Source of the DNA: Paludibacteraceae bacterium
Lineage (GTDB): Bacteria; Bacteroidota; Bacteroidia; Bacteroidales; Paludibacteraceae
Length of the DNA stretch: 64,000 nt
Reading direction: 5' to 3'
Assembly (NCBI GenBank): GCA_017467185.1
Contig: JAFTSS010000090.1
Coordinates: 1-64,000, forward strand
Shown in pieces: positions 62,191 to 64,000 of this stretch; within the stretch, counting starts at the first letter, position 1, and every line of letters starts with the position of its first letter. The notes beneath the pieces are model-generated. The model was given only the letters and a program-made list of their open reading frames with translations. It was not told the DNA's origin and did no database searches. Made by a program: the position numbers and the translations under genes.

Positions 62191-63000
62191 ATGTCTGTAC
62201 AATTTCAAGAACTTCTTGATGCAGGTGCACACTTTGGTCACCTCCGCCGTAAATGGAACCCAGCAATGGCTCCATATATCTTCATGGAACGCAATGACAT
62301 CCACATCATTGACCTCCATAAAACTGTAGCTAAAATCGACGAAGCTGCTGCAGCAATGAAACAAATTGCTAAATCTGGCAAACGCGTTCTTTTCGTAGCT
62401 ACAAAAAAACAAGCTAAACAAGTTGTAGCTGACCTTGCGACAGAAGCTGGTATGCCTTACATCACTGAACGTTGGGCTGGTGGTATGTTGACAAACTTCC
62501 CTACAATTCGTAAAGCTATCAAAAAAATGGGCGCTATCGACAAAATGGCTAATGATGGTACCTTTGATGCACTTTCAAAACGCGAAAAACTTCAAATCAC
62601 TCGTCAACGTGCTAAACTCGAAAAGAACCTCGGTTCTATCGCTGACCTTAGCCGTCTCCCAGCTGCAATCTTCGTAGTTGACGTTATGAAAGAACACATC
62701 GCTGTTGCTGAAGCTCAACGCCTCGGTATTCCAGTGTTCGGTATCGTTGATACTAACTCAAACCCTAACGGAATCGACTTCGTAATCCCAGCTAACGACG
62801 ACGCTACTAAAGCTATCGAAGTAATCGTTGCTGAAATGGTTAAAGCTCTTAAAGAAGGTGCTCAAGAACGTAAAATCGAACGCGCTGAAGAAGAAGGTGC
62901 TGAACAACCAGAAGTAAAAGAAAAACGCACTCGCGCTAAAAAAGGTGCTAAAGCTGAAAAAGCAGAAGCTACTGAAGCTCCAGCTGAAGACAAAGAATAA
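62191..63000 (+). CDS. rpsB: 30S ribosomal protein S2
   Basis: This 269-aa S2 protein has the standard opening MSVQFQELLDAGAHFGHLRRKWNP and the central ERWAGGMLTNFPTIRKAI. PVFGIVDTNSNPNGIDFVIPANDDA near 190-215 also matches. After about residue 227 there is a low-complexity, Glu/Lys/Ala-rich tail of about 40 residues (AEEEGAEQPEVKEKRTRAKK). It is followed by tsf, the conserved order. Confidence 0.97.
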   Translation: MSVQFQELLDAGAHFGHLRRKWNPAMAPYIFMERNDIHIIDLHKTVAKIDEAAAAMKQIAKSGKRVLFVATKKQAKQVVADLATEAGMPYITERWAGGMLTNFPTIRKAIKKMGAIDKMANDGTFDALSKREKLQITRQRAKLEKNLGSIADLSRLPAAIFVVDVMKEHIAVAEAQRLGIPVFGIVDTNSNPNGIDFVIPANDDATKAIEVIVAEMVKALKEGAQERKIERAEEEGAEQPEVKEKRTRAKKGAKAEKAEATEAPAEDKE

Positions 63001-63115
63001 TTCTTTCTTTAAAGTACAAAGTAGAAAGTAGAAAGTCGTAAGACTTTGTCTTTGTGGTTTATTTAATCTCCATTGGGTCTTATTACTTATATCTTACTAC
63101 TTGCTACTAAAATAT

Positions 63116-63165
63116 AAAGCGTTATAGATTCTCAGCTCCAAGCCGTGATTCTCTAACGCTTTTTA
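63116..63165 (+). terminator. Hairpin between rpsB and tsf
   Basis: AAAGCGTTA (63116-63124) / TAACGCTTT (63154-63162) with an inner AGA / TCT pairing and a short T tract. It may be a partial terminator that sets tsf levels. Confidence 0.5.
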
Positions 63166-63240
63166 TAAAAAATGAGTAAATAATCAAAGAATTACTCATT
63201 ACACATTACTAATTACTAATTAATTTAAATACTTACTACT

Positions 63241-64000
63241 ATGGCAGTAACAATGGCGGAAATCTCTAAACTCCGCACTATGACAGGCGCAGGTATGATG
63301 GACTGTAAAAATGCCCTCACCGAAGCTAATGGCGATATGGAACAAGCTATCGAACTCATCCGTAAACGTGGTCAAGCTATCGCAGCTAAACGTAGCGATC
63401 GCGAAGCTTCTGAAGGTTGTGTTCTTGCTGGCGTAAAAGACGGATTCGCAGCTATCGTAGCTCTCAAATGCGAAACTGACTTCGTTGCTAAAAACGCAGA
63501 TTTCATTGCTCTTACTCAACTTATCCTCGATACTACTCTTGCTAACAAACCTGCTAACCTCGACGCACTTAACGCTCTTGCTATCGAAGGTCGCACTGTT
63601 GCTGAACTCGTTACAGACCGTTCAGGTGTTACAGGTGAAAAAATGGAAATCGGTTACTACGAATTCGTTGAAGGTGCAACTGTAGTTGAATATATCCACC
63701 CAGGTAACAAACTTGCTACTATCGTTGCTTTTGCAGAAGCTGGTGTTGACCACCAAGTTGCTCGCGACGTAGCTATGCAAGCTGCAGCTATGAACCCAGT
63801 TGCTCTTAACCGCGACGCTGTTCCTGCTGACGTTATCGCTAAAGAATTGGAAATCGGTCGTGAAAAAGCTCGCGAAGAAGGTAAACCAGAAGCTATTCTT
63901 GACAAAATTGCTCAAGGTCGCTTGAACAAATTCTTCCAAGAATCTACACTCGTAGAACAAGAGTTCATCAAAGACAACAAAATGACTGTAGGTGCTTACG
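63241..64000 (+). CDS. tsf: Elongation factor Ts (partial at the window end)
   Basis: EF-Ts releases GDP from EF-Tu. From ATG 63241 the frame stays open to the edge (253 codons seen). The N-terminal UBA-like domain MAEISKLRTMTGAGMMDCKNALTEA is preceded by MAVT, and the core has CETDFVAKNADF, the EF-Tu-contact signature. The remaining C-terminal region lies outside the window. Codon use is highly biased (GCT, AAA, CGC, GTT), indicating high expression. Confidence 0.97.
   Translation, partial: MAVTMAEISKLRTMTGAGMMDCKNALTEANGDMEQAIELIRKRGQAIAAKRSDREASEGCVLAGVKDGFAAIVALKCETDFVAKNADFIALTQLILDTTLANKPANLDALNALAIEGRTVAELVTDRSGVTGEKMEIGYYEFVEGATVVEYIHPGNKLATIVAFAEAGVDHQVARDVAMQAAAMNPVALNRDAVPADVIAKELEIGREKAREEGKPEAILDKIAQGRLNKFFQESTLVEQEFIKDNKMTVGAY

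Overview
This window looks like part of a Bacteroidales (phylum Bacteroidota) chromosome. It is AT-rich. Its promoters follow the Bacteroidota pattern TTG, then a 23-base step, then TAnnTTTG; I place this spacing at eleven sites. Shine-Dalgarno sequences are rare. Lineage markers include a GldJ-type lipoprotein, a PorT-like barrel, a fimbrillin/FISUMP-type lipoprotein, a DUF5606 protein and a topoisomerase IV subunit B in the Bacteroidota style. I cannot name a genus or species from sequence alone.

Layout. 1-5.5 kb: a nonsense-broken RluA-type pseudouridine synthase, rlmB, an MBL hydrolase, aspA and gdhA. 5.5-7.8 kb: a strongly structured small RNA with its own promoter and terminator, then a lipoprotein. 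7.8-16.6 kb: DUF5606, a phosphoesterase, a carboxyltransferase whose biotinyl-like domain lacks the biotin lysine, a secreted protein, ung, bcp-recA and a low-molecular-weight phosphatase. 16.6-19.7 kb: PorT-like barrel, ferredoxin, two FKBP isomerases. 19.8-24.1 kb: a surface-glycan cluster (three glycosyltransferases, one fused to an LPS-kinase-like domain, plus an O-antigen ligase). 24.1-25.7 kb: metK behind a SAM-II-like riboswitch. 25.7-33.3 kb: EEP phosphatase, two rhomboids, HU, grpE-dnaJ, dsbD. 33.4-40.1 kb: a small acidic ORF, cdaA, PAS protein, a mini winged-helix protein, cca, rlmD, nitrilase, folP. 40.2-51.7 kb: gldJ, asnS, mutS2, patatin, thioesterase, parE, typA. 51.9-60.3 kb: a defence island holding a YhcG/DUF1016 gene with two in-frame TAGs and a type I restriction-modification operon with an extra PD-(D/E)XK nuclease. 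60.7-64 kb: tRNA-Arg(ACG), then rplM-rpsI, rpsB and tsf, which runs off the end.

The intergenic DNA is rich in repeats: (i) a 9-bp CTATAG-core tandem repeat at three places, one translated in frame; (ii) a modular element with conserved ends (GCGATAAGCGAGTGCA ... GCCGAGC) around variable palindromes, three copies, one carrying a perfect four-way-junction fold; (iii) GGAC...GTCC palindromes; (iv) an element of about 205 bp with inverted ends splitting grpE from dnaJ; (v) heptamer-like simple repeats before many genes.

Most core genes are routine housekeeping. The strongest candidates for something unusual are the cloverleaf repeat element, the riboswitch-plus-mini-ORF leader of metK, the TAG-interrupted YhcG gene, the nuclease inside the restriction operon and the biotin-less carboxyltransferase. 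All functional calls are from motif reading; no searches were run.
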